This document shows, piece after piece, positions 41,332 to 51,020 of a stretch of 64,000 nt of DNA (the stretch's first letter is position 1; each line of letters begins with the position of its first letter). Location of the stretch: contig NZ_FNCG01000019.1 in assembly GCF_900100945.1 (NCBI RefSeq), positions 55,340 to 119,339 on the forward strand, given 5' to 3'. Origin of the DNA: Mucilaginibacter gossypii. GTDB taxonomy: Bacteria; Bacteroidota; Bacteroidia; Sphingobacteriales; Sphingobacteriaceae. A program made the translations under genes and the position numbers. The notes below the pieces were generated by a model, which did not search any database, was not told the DNA's origin, and saw only the letters and a list, made by a program, of their open reading frames with translations.

Positions 41332-42885
41332 ATGAGCTTAGCGATTAAGGTGCCTACCGTAGGCGAATCAATTACAGAAGTGACCCTTTCGAGCTGGAAA
41401 AAGAAAGACGGCGACCACGTTGAAATGGACGAGGTTATTGCCGAACTTGAGTCAGACAAGGCTACTTTTGAGCTTACTGCCGAAAAAGCCGGTACTTTAA
41501 AAATCGTTGCCAATGAAGGCGATGTACTACCAATTGGCGCTGTTGTTGCCAATATTGAAGACGGAGGCGCTGAAGTTGCTGCTCCTGCAGCACAGCCACA
41601 GCCAGAAGTTGTTGCAAACGCTCCTGCTCCGGCCCCTGTTGCTGCCGCTCCGGCTGCCGCATCAGCATCTGTCGAAATTAAAGTACCACCGGTAGGTGAA
41701 TCTATCACGGAGGTTACATTATCTCGGTGGATTAAGAAAGACGGCGACGCTGTTGCTATGGATGAAGCTATTGCCGAGCTGGAATCAGATAAAGCTACGT
41801 TTGAACTTACTGCCGAAAAAGCAGGTACGTTAAAAACAATCGCTAAAGAAGGCGATGTATTAGCGATTGGTACCGTAGTTTGTATTATTGAAGGTGCAGG
41901 TGCTTCACAGCCTACAGTAACCCCGGCTGTAGTTAGCGCTACCGATGAATCGCCACGTGGTGGTGCAGCTGCCGAAAGTGCTAAAACTTATGCCTCAGGT
42001 ACGCCATCACCGGCTGCCGCCAAAATATTAGCCGAAAAAGGTGTTGATCCAAAATCAGTATCAGGTTCAGGTGTTGATGGCCGGATCACTAAAGGTGATG
42101 CCCTTGGCGCGCAAGCTCCGGCAGCTAAACCTGCCGCTCCTGCTCCAGCTGCCCAAACTGCTGCTCCTGTTGTAGCAAGCGGTGCCAGGGACGAGAAACG
42201 CGAGAAAATGACTTCGTTGCGTAAAACCGTTGCTAAGCGTTTAGTATCGGTTAAAAATGAAACGGCAATGCTTACCACCTTTAACGAGGTTGATATGCAG
42301 CCGATCATGGAATTACGCGGTAAATACAAAGATAAATTCAAAGAGAAACATGGCGTTGGCTTAGGCTTCATGTCGTTCTTTACCAAAGCGGTTACCGAGG
42401 CTTTGAAAGACTGGCCGGCTGTTGGTGCACGTATTGAGGGCGAAGAGATCGTATACAGCAATTTTGCTGATATCTCTATCGCTGTTTCTGCCCCTAAAGG
42501 TTTGGTTGTTCCGGTTATCCGCAATGCTGATAGCATGAGCCTTGCCGAAATTGAGAAAGCCATTGTGGTACTTGCCGGTAAAGCCCGCGAAAACAAACTG
42601 ACCATCCCTGAAATGACCGGCGGCACATTTACCATTACCAATGGTGGTGTATTTGGTTCGATGTTATCGACGCCGATCATTAATGCACCGCAATCGGCCA
42701 TTTTAGGTATGCATAATATCATTGAGCGCCCGGTAGCAGTAAACGGACAGGTTGTGATCCGCCCGATGATGTACCTTGCCCTGTCATATGATCACCGCAT
42801 CATTGACGGTCGTGAATCGGTAAGCTTCCTGGTAAGGGTTAAACAATTGCTTGAAGATCCTGCAAGGTTGTTGTTAGGTGTATAA
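41332..42885 (+). CDS. odhB: Dihydrolipoyllysine succinyltransferase (E2) with two lipoyl domains
   Basis: A 517-residue E2 subunit. Two lipoyl domains stand in tandem, with the lipoylated lysines K43 and K154, each in the sequence ELESDKATFEL. Ala/Pro-rich linkers follow each. The E1/E3-binding domain lies at about 222-258 (PSPAAAKILAEKGVDPKSVS). The catalytic domain starts near 285, with the active-site His488 in SYDHRIIDGRES. The classic E. coli SucB has one lipoyl domain; here the two share long runs of identity in protein and DNA, which points to a duplication. It forms an operon with sucA and ends at a terminator. Confidence 0.95.
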   Translation: MSLAIKVPTVGESITEVTLSSWKKKDGDHVEMDEVIAELESDKATFELTAEKAGTLKIVANEGDVLPIGAVVANIEDGGAEVAAPAAQPQPEVVANAPAPAPVAAAPAAASASVEIKVPPVGESITEVTLSRWIKKDGDAVAMDEAIAELESDKATFELTAEKAGTLKTIAKEGDVLAIGTVVCIIEGAGASQPTVTPAVVSATDESPRGGAAAESAKTYASGTPSPAAAKILAEKGVDPKSVSGSGVDGRITKGDALGAQAPAAKPAAPAPAAQTAAPVVASGARDEKREKMTSLRKTVAKRLVSVKNETAMLTTFNEVDMQPIMELRGKYKDKFKEKHGVGLGFMSFFTKAVTEALKDWPAVGARIEGEEIVYSNFADISIAVSAPKGLVVPVIRNADSMSLAEIEKAIVVLAGKARENKLTIPEMTGGTFTITNGGVFGSMLSTPIINAPQSAILGMHNIIERPVAVNGQVVIRPMMYLALSYDHRIIDGRESVSFLVRVKQLLEDPARLLLGV

Positions 42886-42909
42886 CCCTGCAAAAACTTT
42901 ATAAAAGAG

Positions 42910-42942
42910 ATCCCGGTAGGTTTTCCCTCCGGGATTTTTTTG
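42910..42942 (+). terminator. Terminator of the sucA-odhB operon
   Basis: The stem ATCCCGG/CCGGGAT with inner AGG/CCT pairs is followed by TTTTTTT. It lies 25 bp after the odhB stop. Confidence 0.9.
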
Positions 42943-43036
42943 TGTAATAGGTTTCGCAAGGTTTTGAAATTTGTCAGGTGATTAGAAGTAGCGACGAACC
43001 AAGTACAACTAATCTCTGACCTCCAACCTCTAATCA

Positions 43037-44674
43037 CTAAAGCCGCTTCACCACCCTTTTAAGCACTAACAAATTTTGACCATTAAGGCTATAGCCACTA
43101 ATGTTGTTTTGATAAAGGTTTACCAGTTTATCGTAGTATAATACTACAATGGGCGATTGCTCCATCATCAGATTATCCATCTGGCGGTAGAGGGCGAAAC
43201 GTTTTTCATCATCTTTTACCTGGTAGGTTTGCTCAAAAAGTTCATCGAACCTTTTATTGTTGAACCCGGTATAATTGGGGCCGAAGGGAATTTTATTTTT
43301 GGAGTAAAAAACTGAAAGGTAGTTTTCGGCATCTGGATAATCGGCTATCCAGGAGCCGTAAAAAAAGTTGATGCCGTTTTTTGAGATTAGTTCGCGCAGG
43401 CTGGCACCCTGGGTTATCTCTACATTTGTTTTTATACCAATGCGTTCCAATTGGCCTTGTACATACTCAATTAAACTGCGGTAACCAATAGTGGTAGCCA
43501 GGGTAATTTCGGGCATGTTTTTACCATTGGGATAACCGGCATCGCGGAGCAGGCAGCGAGCTTTTTCCGGGTCGTATAGATAACCTTTTACCCCGGTGCC
43601 GTTAAAGCCTGGCATGCCTTCGGGCACAAAACCTCCGTAGCCCGGTGTACCCATACTGTTGCGGAGGTATTTGATCATCTTTTCGCGGTCGATGGCGTAG
43701 TTGATGGCCTGCCTGATCTTAAGTATTTTTAAGGGCGATTTTTTTACAATGGGCAAAGTGGTATCAACCAGCATGCCCAGGTAAATGGTATTCAGGTAAG
43801 GAGCGGTATTGAGTATAAATTTACCCTTATATTTTTGCGTTACCTTGCCTGCTTTGGTGAGGATATCATCGCGATAGCTGCCATCGATATCATTTAAAAA
43901 ATCGATGTTCTTTTTTACAAACTCCAGGAATGAGGTTTGCTTATCAGCAATAAAGGTGGAGCGGATGGCATCCAAATAGGGGAGGTGCTTACCTTTTTCA
44001 TCTTTTTCCCAATAATGCTCATTCTTTAAAAATACCAGTACTTCACCCTCTTTCCAGTATTTAAACCTGAAAGGGCCGGTGCCTACCGGATGGCTCCTGA
44101 AGTCCTTGCCATAAAACTCAACCACTTCTTTTGGGACTACAGAACAATATTGTGCCGTGAGTAAGCTTAGAAAGGGAGCGAAAGGCTGTTTAAGCCTTAT
44201 TTGGAAAGTACTGTCATTAGGTGCCATGAAGGCGCTTTTATCCTTTACCTTATCACTGAAGATCCATGAGCCGGATGAAGCGACTTTGGGATCGATCAAA
44301 CGACCGAAGCTATAAGCAAAATCTGAGGCCACTGCCCTTCGACCTGTACCATTTGCAAAATGAGGGTCGTCATGAAAATATACATCATTACGCAGATGGA
44401 AGGTATATAATAAACCATCAGCTGATGTTTCCCAGCTTTTGGCTATACAGGGAATGGTTTTTAAACTATCGTTGATCTGTACCAGGCCGTTATAAAGCTG
44501 GTTATCCATCCAAATGGTATAATGATTGCGGCAAAAGGCAGGATCAAGTGAGGTAAGGCCTTCTTCCAGATTGATATTAAAAACGGTTTTGTGCTGATCG
44601 GGAGAAGTATCAGTATGGCAGGAACAAAGCTGAATGGAGAATAGTACAAAAAGGTAAGTGATCAGCTTATTCAT
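43037..44674 (-). CDS. Family-5 peptide-binding lipoprotein (OppA/DppA-like)
   Basis: A 545-residue ABC-transporter substrate-binding protein of family 5. The signal peptide MNKLITYLFVLFSIQLCSC gives a lipidated Cys at 17 or 19. Family features are LEEGLTSLDPAFCRNHYTIW, LYNGLVQINDSLKTIPCIAKSW, the SBP5 central pattern SHPVGTGPFRFKYWKEGE and IRQAINYAIDREKMIKYL. It would capture peptides or nickel-type ligands. No permease or ATPase gene is nearby, so its transporter must be encoded elsewhere or the protein may have another use. Confidence 0.88.
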   Translation of the reverse strand: MNKLITYLFVLFSIQLCSCHTDTSPDQHKTVFNINLEEGLTSLDPAFCRNHYTIWMDNQLYNGLVQINDSLKTIPCIAKSWETSADGLLYTFHLRNDVYFHDDPHFANGTGRRAVASDFAYSFGRLIDPKVASSGSWIFSDKVKDKSAFMAPNDSTFQIRLKQPFAPFLSLLTAQYCSVVPKEVVEFYGKDFRSHPVGTGPFRFKYWKEGEVLVFLKNEHYWEKDEKGKHLPYLDAIRSTFIADKQTSFLEFVKKNIDFLNDIDGSYRDDILTKAGKVTQKYKGKFILNTAPYLNTIYLGMLVDTTLPIVKKSPLKILKIRQAINYAIDREKMIKYLRNSMGTPGYGGFVPEGMPGFNGTGVKGYLYDPEKARCLLRDAGYPNGKNMPEITLATTIGYRSLIEYVQGQLERIGIKTNVEITQGASLRELISKNGINFFYGSWIADYPDAENYLSVFYSKNKIPFGPNYTGFNNKRFDELFEQTYQVKDDEKRFALYRQMDNLMMEQSPIVVLYYDKLVNLYQNNISGYSLNGQNLLVLKRVVKRL

Positions 44675-44763
44675 TTAAGCTAATATATCAAATATCATGA
44701 TATCAGAGTGGGGGGTTAGTTGATTATTGCGCAGGGATGATTGATTGCCGAAAGTAAAAGTTG

Positions 44764-44798
44764 TGCGACTGTTCGAGATTAAAGGTTAAACAGTCGCA
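44764..44798 (-). terminator. Hairpin after the GH19 gene
   Basis: TGCGACTGTT and AACAGTCGCA are perfectly inverted around about 15 bases. On the minus strand they lie 9 bp beyond the stop of the GH19 gene and are followed by CAACTTTTAC. Confidence 0.6.
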
Positions 44799-44806
44799 TA
44801 CTCAAT

Positions 44807-45400
44807 TTACGCATCAATACCGGTCAATCCCTTATAAAAATGTTTGGCATAACCTGCTATCAGCACATCGTGATCATTCCCGTTAATAATACGGCGGGCG
44901 TTGATCCAGTCGGCATGGGTGGCGTCAAAATATTTGCCTAAGCCAACGCCGGTAAACATGCCTTTTGTCATACCTTCAATCATAATATTGGCAGCTATAT
45001 CAGGTTGAAGCGCCAATTCGGGATGGTTAAGCAGGTCGAGATGTAAATGCTTGCTCATGGCGTCATAGTTCTCGTACCATGTTAATTGTACAAAACCGCG
45101 GCCATAATAAAGCTGATCGGGCGTTGTATAAGGGATACGGTGACCTGGCCCCCCGCCCATTTTAAATTTTTCGCCATAGGGATGACCTTTGCCTTTGCCA
45201 AATTCAGTTATCGGCTGCATAGTACCTGCGCATTCATGGTAAACGGTGCCTAACATGTAGGCTACTTTACGCTGATCGGTAACGCCGGCATCTGCTGCGG
45301 CCTTTAAAATGGCTTCGATACCATCAACCTGGCTTTGTGAAATGTGACCTTTAAAAACTGTGTCACGAATGGTGTCATAAAATTCTTTTGTACCTGGCAT
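44807..45400 (-). CDS. Glycoside hydrolase family 19 lysozyme/chitinase-like protein
   Basis: A 197-residue protein that is almost entirely a GH19 domain. The first catalytic-type Glu is in GTVYHECAGTMQPITE, which also shows the second acidic residue, and the conserved segment YYGRGFVQLTWYENY follows. It resembles phage endolysins and bacterial GH19 proteins of short size. There is no signal peptide, so export would need another route, or it acts in a phage or contractile-system context; no phage genes are nearby. It would cleave peptidoglycan or chitin. Confidence 0.85.
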   Translation of the reverse strand: MPGTKEFYDTIRDTVFKGHISQSQVDGIEAILKAAADAGVTDQRKVAYMLGTVYHECAGTMQPITEFGKGKGHPYGEKFKMGGGPGHRIPYTTPDQLYYGRGFVQLTWYENYDAMSKHLHLDLLNHPELALQPDIAANIMIEGMTKGMFTGVGLGKYFDATHADWINARRIINGNDHDVLIAGYAKHFYKGLTGIDA

Positions 45401-45532
45401 GGTAATAAAATTTAGGTATTAGTAATATAAGTTAATTGCTGTAAACGAGCGTTTTAGATTAAATAGGTGCGGAAGAATAGTAAAGATAGATATTCGATTT
45501 TGGAATATCAAAGAGCTAAGCTGCTCGTAATG

Positions 45533-45576
45533 AAAAATAAAAAGCCCTTTAGTATATAAAAGGCTTTTTATTTTTT
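45533..45576. terminator. Bidirectional terminator after the IPT/TIG gene
   Basis: AAAAATAAAAAGCC and GGCTTTTTATTTTT pair around a 15-base A/T-rich loop, with A and T tracts outside. It lies 17 bp from the stop of the IPT/TIG gene on the minus strand. Confidence 0.75.
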
Positions 45577-45592
45577 CAAGAAAGAAGAAGAG

Positions 45593-47881
45593 TTACCAGC
45601 TTGACCGGAATATGTGTGTGCCGGATAAGTTAGTTACAGTTATGTATATATAGGATCCCAGTTCAATTCCACCCAGGTAGCTGTAGCCCTGTGGTAGTGC
45701 GAAGCTTTTGAAAGTAGTGCCATCATTTGTTGATAAATTGAAGGTTTGGCTACCATAAGCTACATTAACACCGAAGGTTTTTACTACAAAACAGGTTTCA
45801 TTGCCCACCAGATCCCACTGGTAGCCCTGGTTAACTGACCGATAGAGCTTTTGATCAGCAAGCCCGGGGTTTGATACCGGGCTGAATGCACAATAAAGAC
45901 TGTAGTTGGTTGTTTTAAGAAAATCTCTGCAGCCTTCATTAAAATGATAAATTCCCGTAACAGAGCTGTATGATTGATTCCACGTGGTGCCTTTATCTAT
46001 TGATGAATAAAGCTTAGTGGCATTGTGCGATGCAGTGTTTTTAGCGGTATCAATGGCAAAAATGTATTTGCTGTTTGGGAAACTGGTGAAGTAATCTAAT
46101 TGAGCAGGCTGCGAATTGCCTGCCGTTGTCCAGGTTGTTCCTGCATCTAATGATGTATAGGTAGTTGAGCCGGAAACTAACATAAGTCTTTCACTGGTGC
46201 TCACAATACCGGTGAATCCTTTGTCCGGATTGTTTTTATCTGGTGTAAGCTTTGTCCAGTTTACACCGTCGGTTGATTTAGCTACGCCAAGGTTACTGGT
46301 TACATAAAATGCTTTTCCATCCTGGCTTAGCAGATGAATAATCACTTTGCTGTTTTTATTGAATGGCAGATTGTTATAAACATTGGTGAATGTTTTGTCG
46401 TCGGCACTAAAGAAAAGACTGCTCGTAACTGCTGCGCCGGTTACCAATAAGCCATTTCTTAAAGAGGCCATTTGATTGATGTTTTCCAGACCCGATGAAT
46501 AAAAAATTTCCTGCCATTTAATATTAGGGTATGGCGGGTTAACCGTAAATGGGGCACTATCAGTCGACGTTTTGCCATTAACGGTGACTGTAACCCTGCC
46601 CGAAGTAACGCCTTGAGGTGCAATTACCTTAAGTGCTGTTCCTGCTGCAGTAAGTACATTTGCCTGTATCCCATTAAACTTTACAATGTTTGCGGCTGGT
46701 GTGCCTCCAAAATAATAACCTTGAATAACGATAGTGTCGCCGGCCCTGCCCTGGTAAGGTGAAAGAAATTGCACCTGCGGAAGGTTAAGGTAAGTAAATA
46801 CCGGACCTGTAACAGTTGCAGACGAACCAACGGTTACCGTTACGTTGCCTGTTGAGCCATCCAACGCAGCTTTAACCTTAATTTTGGTTGGGGTTGCCGA
46901 AATTATAACAGCTCCTGCATTGTTAAAGCGAACTCTGTTACCGTCAATTGAGCTGTTGAAATTGGTGCCGTTAATGGTAACGGTATCTCCGGCCCTGCCG
47001 CTGGTTGGGCTGATTGAAGTTATAGTTGCCGGCGATGAAATTGTAAACATGGGGCCGGTTATTACGTCATTGTCTTTTACTTTTAAGGTTACCACACCAG
47101 TTGTGGCACTGGCCGGTACTGTTACTTTAATGGTGGTGCTTATAGCCGATACCACTTTGGCATCGGTACCATTAAATTTCACAATATTTTCGGTTAAGGT
47201 GGCGCTGTAATTAGTGCCGGTAATGGATACAGTATCCGCAATAAACCCGCTTAGCGGACTTATATTTTCAATAGTTGGCTTGCTTACAATAGGTGTTGGA
47301 TCGGTGATTTGTGATTTTGGTTTTGTATTGGTTGTGAAGTCGTTTATTGTGTATGAACCCGTAGCTGTAAATGATTTACCTGCAGCATCGGTAAAAGTAA
47401 TATTGAATTTTATTGTAGCTGTGTTACCACTCAAAGAAACAGTAATGCTCCCCGAAACAGCATAATAAGTATTGCCCCCGCTGATATATTGCACATAGCT
47501 TTGTACTACGGAGTTAGTAACGGCATCCACTTTTAAACGAGGGTTACCGGGATTTGATGAGGTTCCCGTTTTTTTGTTAATAACAGCAGTGCCGGGTTTA
47601 AAATCATTCACAAAAAAGGTGATCTTGCTTCCATTGGTGTTTAATGTAGCCGTAGTAAGCAAGGCCTTAATATCGTCGCCGCTTGTTGTGTAATAGGTTG
47701 ATGAAAAATCAGTCGCTTCAATTGCATAATCGGCACCATCAATTTTTGCAGTAAAAGCAGCCGTAGGTTTTGTTTCTATATCATCTTTGGGCTTTTTGTA
47801 TTTGGAACAGGATACGCCTAATACAATAAGTAAAAGCCAAAAGCATGAAGCCTTGAAACAGGTTTGTAGAGATAAATTCAT
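45593..47881 (-). CDS. Lipoprotein with three IPT/TIG domains and a C-terminal propeller-like region
   Basis: A 762-residue surface lipoprotein. The lipobox VLGVSCSK puts the lipidated Cys near residue 25. Residues 40-190 form a calycin-like beta domain of the type seen in DUF6252-like proteins (KIDGADYAIEATDFSSTYY). Three IPT/TIG domains follow, starting near 205, 284 and 368 and each opening with ISPLSG, ISPTSG or LSPYQG. The C-terminal 300 residues hold Asp-box-like repeats (FFSADDKTFTNV, TSTDGVNWTKL, YSSIDKGTTWNQ, RSVNQGYQWDLV) as in sialidase/photosystem-assembly propellers. Binding of a polymer is likely but the target is unknown. Confidence 0.85.
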   Translation of the reverse strand: MNLSLQTCFKASCFWLLLIVLGVSCSKYKKPKDDIETKPTAAFTAKIDGADYAIEATDFSSTYYTTSGDDIKALLTTATLNTNGSKITFFVNDFKPGTAVINKKTGTSSNPGNPRLKVDAVTNSVVQSYVQYISGGNTYYAVSGSITVSLSGNTATIKFNITFTDAAGKSFTATGSYTINDFTTNTKPKSQITDPTPIVSKPTIENISPLSGFIADTVSITGTNYSATLTENIVKFNGTDAKVVSAISTTIKVTVPASATTGVVTLKVKDNDVITGPMFTISSPATITSISPTSGRAGDTVTINGTNFNSSIDGNRVRFNNAGAVIISATPTKIKVKAALDGSTGNVTVTVGSSATVTGPVFTYLNLPQVQFLSPYQGRAGDTIVIQGYYFGGTPAANIVKFNGIQANVLTAAGTALKVIAPQGVTSGRVTVTVNGKTSTDSAPFTVNPPYPNIKWQEIFYSSGLENINQMASLRNGLLVTGAAVTSSLFFSADDKTFTNVYNNLPFNKNSKVIIHLLSQDGKAFYVTSNLGVAKSTDGVNWTKLTPDKNNPDKGFTGIVSTSERLMLVSGSTTYTSLDAGTTWTTAGNSQPAQLDYFTSFPNSKYIFAIDTAKNTASHNATKLYSSIDKGTTWNQSYSSVTGIYHFNEGCRDFLKTTNYSLYCAFSPVSNPGLADQKLYRSVNQGYQWDLVGNETCFVVKTFGVNVAYGSQTFNLSTNDGTTFKSFALPQGYSYLGGIELGSYIYITVTNLSGTHIFRSSW

Positions 47882-48004
47882 ATTTGTGATATTTCGATAA
47901 TTAATAAGGTTAGGTTGGCAAGCTTTGGGAAGATTGCCGTAACTATTAAATACAAATAGTTAATTGTTATTCTGATACGTAAAAACGTGGGTACATGTTA
48001 CATA

Positions 48005-48039
48005 AGCAAAGCGTATAAGGGTGCATTATACGCTTTGCT
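48005..48039. other. Hairpin between uvrA and the IPT/TIG gene
   Basis: The 12-13 bp stem AGCAAAGCGTATA/TATACGCTTTGCT closes a 9-base loop. There is no T tract on either side, so it may be a site for a dimeric protein or a weak terminator of uvrA. Confidence 0.5.
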
Positions 48040-48120
48040 CTTATATCTGTAAGTTTATTTTATGAAAACTTAACTAAAATATAATATAGCAAGGGATAAG
48101 CCTGCTTAAACATTGATCAA

Positions 48121-51009
48121 TTAAAACCGCTCTTTCAAAAACTTGCCCGTATAGCTGTCTTTTTGTTTTAGAAGGTCCTCAGGAACGCCCTCAAATACAA
48201 CTTTACCGCCCCGGTCTCCACCTTCCGGGCCAATATCGATAACCCAGTCCGCACATTTGATCACATCCATGTTGTGTTCAATAACAATAATGGTGTTGCC
48301 ATGATCAAGGAGGGCATCAAATGATTTCAGCAGTTTTTTAATATCGGCAAAATGTAGGCCGGTAGTGGGTTCGTCAAAAATGAAAAGAGTTTTACTAGTA
48401 TTGTTCCCCTTTACCAGGAATGATGCCAGTTTGATGCGCTGTGCTTCGCCTCCAGATAACGTATTTGACGATTGACCTAAATGCACATACCCTAAACCAA
48501 CATCAACCAAAGGTTTTATTTTGGCGATGATCTTTGGCTCTTTGGCAAAAAACTCAACGGCTTCATCGATAGTCATGTTCAGGATCTCCGATACATTTTT
48601 TTCTTTGTACTGGATATCTAAAATATGCTGCTTGAAACGATGGCCCCCGCAGGTTTCGCAGGTAAGAAAGATATCTGCCATAAATTGCATCTCTATCTTA
48701 ACTTCACCTTCGCCCTGGCAAACATCGCAACGGCCGCCTTCAACATTAAAAGAAAATGCAGAGGGTTTTAGCCCGGCGGCTTTTGCTGCCGGCTGAGCGG
48801 CGTACAGGTTGCGGATCTCGTCCCAGGCTTTAACATAAGTAACCGGGTTTGAGCGCGATGAACGGCCTATTGGGTTTTGGTCAACCAGTTCAACCTGTTC
48901 AATTTTGCCATAATCACCATCAATAGCATCGTATGAGCCCGTTTGTTCGCCCGAATAATTGCCCAATGCCTTTTGAACGGCCGGGGCAAGGATGCGTTTT
49001 ACCAAACTGGTTTTACCTGAGCCGGATACGCCCGTAACAACAGTAAGCACGCCTAACGGAAATTTTGCGGTGACATGTTTCAGGTTGTTTTCGCGCGCGC
49101 CTTTTATTTCGATAAAATCGTGCCATTTGCGGCGGCTTGCGGGGATAGCTATTTCTTCCCTGCCGCTCAGGTATTTGCCGGTGAGGCTTTTATCGTCTTT
49201 TATAATTTCGTTATAAGTACCGGTAAAAATCAGCTCGCCGCCATGGGTGCCAGCCTCCGGGCCAATATCAATAATGTGATCGGCAGCTTTCATGATCTCT
49301 TCCTCATGCTCAACAACCAATACGGTGTTGCCCACATCGCGGAGGGATTTTAGTACGCTAATCAGCCTTTGGGTATCACGCGGATGCAAACCAATGCTCG
49401 GCTCATCTAACACGTAAACCGAACCTACAAGACTGCTGCCTAAAGAGGTAGCCAGGTTAATACGTTGTGACTCACCGCCGGATAGGGTGTTTGATAAACG
49501 GTTAAGTGTTAAGTAGCTTAACCCTACATCATTCAAAAAGCCAAGGCGGTTGGTGATCTCCATTAGTAAGCGTTTGCCGATTTTAGCGTCGGTCTCGCTC
49601 AGTTCAAGCGATTTGAAAAACTCGAACGCTTTATCCAACGGCATTAACACCACATCAGTGATTGATTTTTCGCTGATTTTTACGTAAGAAGCGTCTATCC
49701 GTAAACGGCTGCCCTTACACTCCGGGCAAGTAGTTTTACCCCTGTATCGCGATAGCAAAACACGGTACTGGATCTTATACGTTTGTTCTTCCATTTCTTT
49801 GAAAAACTCGTCAAGGCCACGGAAAAACTTATTGCCGGTCCAGAGCAGGCGCTGCTCTTTTTCGGTTAGTTGATTGTATTGGCGGTGGATAGGGAAGTCG
49901 AACTTTAAGGCATGTCTTACCAGTGCATCGTTCCATTCGCGCATTTTTTCGCCGCGCCAGGGGGCAATGGCCCCCTCATAAATGGATTTGCTTTTATCCG
50001 GGATAACCAGGTCTTCATCAATACCGATCACCTTGCCGTAACCTTCGCATTTTTTACATGCGCCATACGGATTATTAAAGCTGAAGAAGTTTGGCGTAGG
50101 CTCTTCAAACTTCAATCCGTCTAACTCAAAACGGTCGCAAAAAAAGCGCTCATGCTCGGTATCGTTGTCAGGTTGCTGGAAGCGAACAAAACAATCGCCT
50201 TTGCCTTCAAAAAAGGCAGTCTGTATGGAGTCGCCTAAGCGGCTAATAGTTTCGTCTTCCTCATTCTTGGTAACGCGGTCAACAACTATGCGTACTACAA
50301 TTTGCTGATCAATTTCGGTAGTTTCTGCAGCGGCTTTTTTTGTCTTTGTTTTTTTGATCTCGACTGTTGGTTCAGCCGCCATCAAAGGAACGTTCTCTAC
50401 TGTTTCATCCTCTAATAAAGATTCGATACGCGAAAGTTTGCCATTGTATTCAACACGAACAAAACCTTTTTGCATCAATACTGCAAGTTCCTCTTTAAGG
50501 CTCCGGTTATTGTGCGGGTGCAATGGAGCAAGAATGGTTACCTGGGTTTCGTTAGGCAATGAAAGCACAAAGTTAACCACATCGGTCACCGAGTCTTTTT
50601 TTACGATATTGCCTGATATGGGCGATATCGTTTTACCGATACGTGAAAAAAGCAGTTTTAAATAATCGTAGATCTCGGTTGATGTACCAACGGTTGAACG
50701 TGGGTTTGAGGTAATTACCTTTTGCTCAATAGCTATAGCCGGTGCAATGCCTTTAATATAATCAACATCGGGCTTGTTCATACGGCCCAAAAACTGGCGA
50801 GCGTATGATGAAAGGCTTTCCACATAGCGGCGCTGACCTTCGGCGTACAAAGTATCGAAAGCGAGCGATGATTTGCCCGAACCCGACATGCCGGTAACTA
50901 CCACCAGTTTATTTTTGGGAATAGCCACATCAAGGTTTTTAAGGTTGTGCACCCTTGCGCCTTTTATAATAATATGCTTTTGCGGATCTTTTTCTGCTTC
51001 TTTACTCAT
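48121..51009 (-). CDS. uvrA: Excinuclease ABC subunit UvrA
   Basis: A 962-residue ATPase that recognises bulky DNA damage and hands it to UvrB. Both ABC halves are present: Walker A GMSGSGKSSLAFDTL and GVSGSGKTSLV, the LSGGESQR and LSGGEAQR signatures, and the zinc motifs CKKCEGYGKV, CPECKGSR, CDVCQGEGE with CETCGGH. Residues about 212-236 form a Lys/Ala/Glu-rich insertion (EIKKTKTKKAAAETTEIDQQ) in the UvrB-binding region. The frame opens at 51033, but that ATG lies in a dispersed repeat, so the ATG at 51009 (MSKEAEKDPQ) is preferred. Confidence 0.96.
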   Translation of the reverse strand: MSKEAEKDPQKHIIIKGARVHNLKNLDVAIPKNKLVVVTGMSGSGKSSLAFDTLYAEGQRRYVESLSSYARQFLGRMNKPDVDYIKGIAPAIAIEQKVITSNPRSTVGTSTEIYDYLKLLFSRIGKTISPISGNIVKKDSVTDVVNFVLSLPNETQVTILAPLHPHNNRSLKEELAVLMQKGFVRVEYNGKLSRIESLLEDETVENVPLMAAEPTVEIKKTKTKKAAAETTEIDQQIVVRIVVDRVTKNEEDETISRLGDSIQTAFFEGKGDCFVRFQQPDNDTEHERFFCDRFELDGLKFEEPTPNFFSFNNPYGACKKCEGYGKVIGIDEDLVIPDKSKSIYEGAIAPWRGEKMREWNDALVRHALKFDFPIHRQYNQLTEKEQRLLWTGNKFFRGLDEFFKEMEEQTYKIQYRVLLSRYRGKTTCPECKGSRLRIDASYVKISEKSITDVVLMPLDKAFEFFKSLELSETDAKIGKRLLMEITNRLGFLNDVGLSYLTLNRLSNTLSGGESQRINLATSLGSSLVGSVYVLDEPSIGLHPRDTQRLISVLKSLRDVGNTVLVVEHEEEIMKAADHIIDIGPEAGTHGGELIFTGTYNEIIKDDKSLTGKYLSGREEIAIPASRRKWHDFIEIKGARENNLKHVTAKFPLGVLTVVTGVSGSGKTSLVKRILAPAVQKALGNYSGEQTGSYDAIDGDYGKIEQVELVDQNPIGRSSRSNPVTYVKAWDEIRNLYAAQPAAKAAGLKPSAFSFNVEGGRCDVCQGEGEVKIEMQFMADIFLTCETCGGHRFKQHILDIQYKEKNVSEILNMTIDEAVEFFAKEPKIIAKIKPLVDVGLGYVHLGQSSNTLSGGEAQRIKLASFLVKGNNTSKTLFIFDEPTTGLHFADIKKLLKSFDALLDHGNTIIVIEHNMDVIKCADWVIDIGPEGGDRGGKVVFEGVPEDLLKQKDSYTGKFLKERF

Positions 51010-51020
51010 GCTGTTTTTTG

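Noticed and set aside
41325..42722. Long minus-strand frames opposite odhB
   Set aside because: They arise from the Ala/Pro-rich linkers of OdhB read backwards.
42979..43038. GTGATTAGA/TCTAATCAC inverted pair between odhB and the binding-protein gene
   Set aside because: The arms are short and the loop about 45 bases; it is too weak to call a terminator or an element.
44807..45400. Prophage remnant around the GH19 gene
   Set aside because: No integrase, capsid, tail or holin gene is nearby; neighbours are ordinary chromosomal genes.
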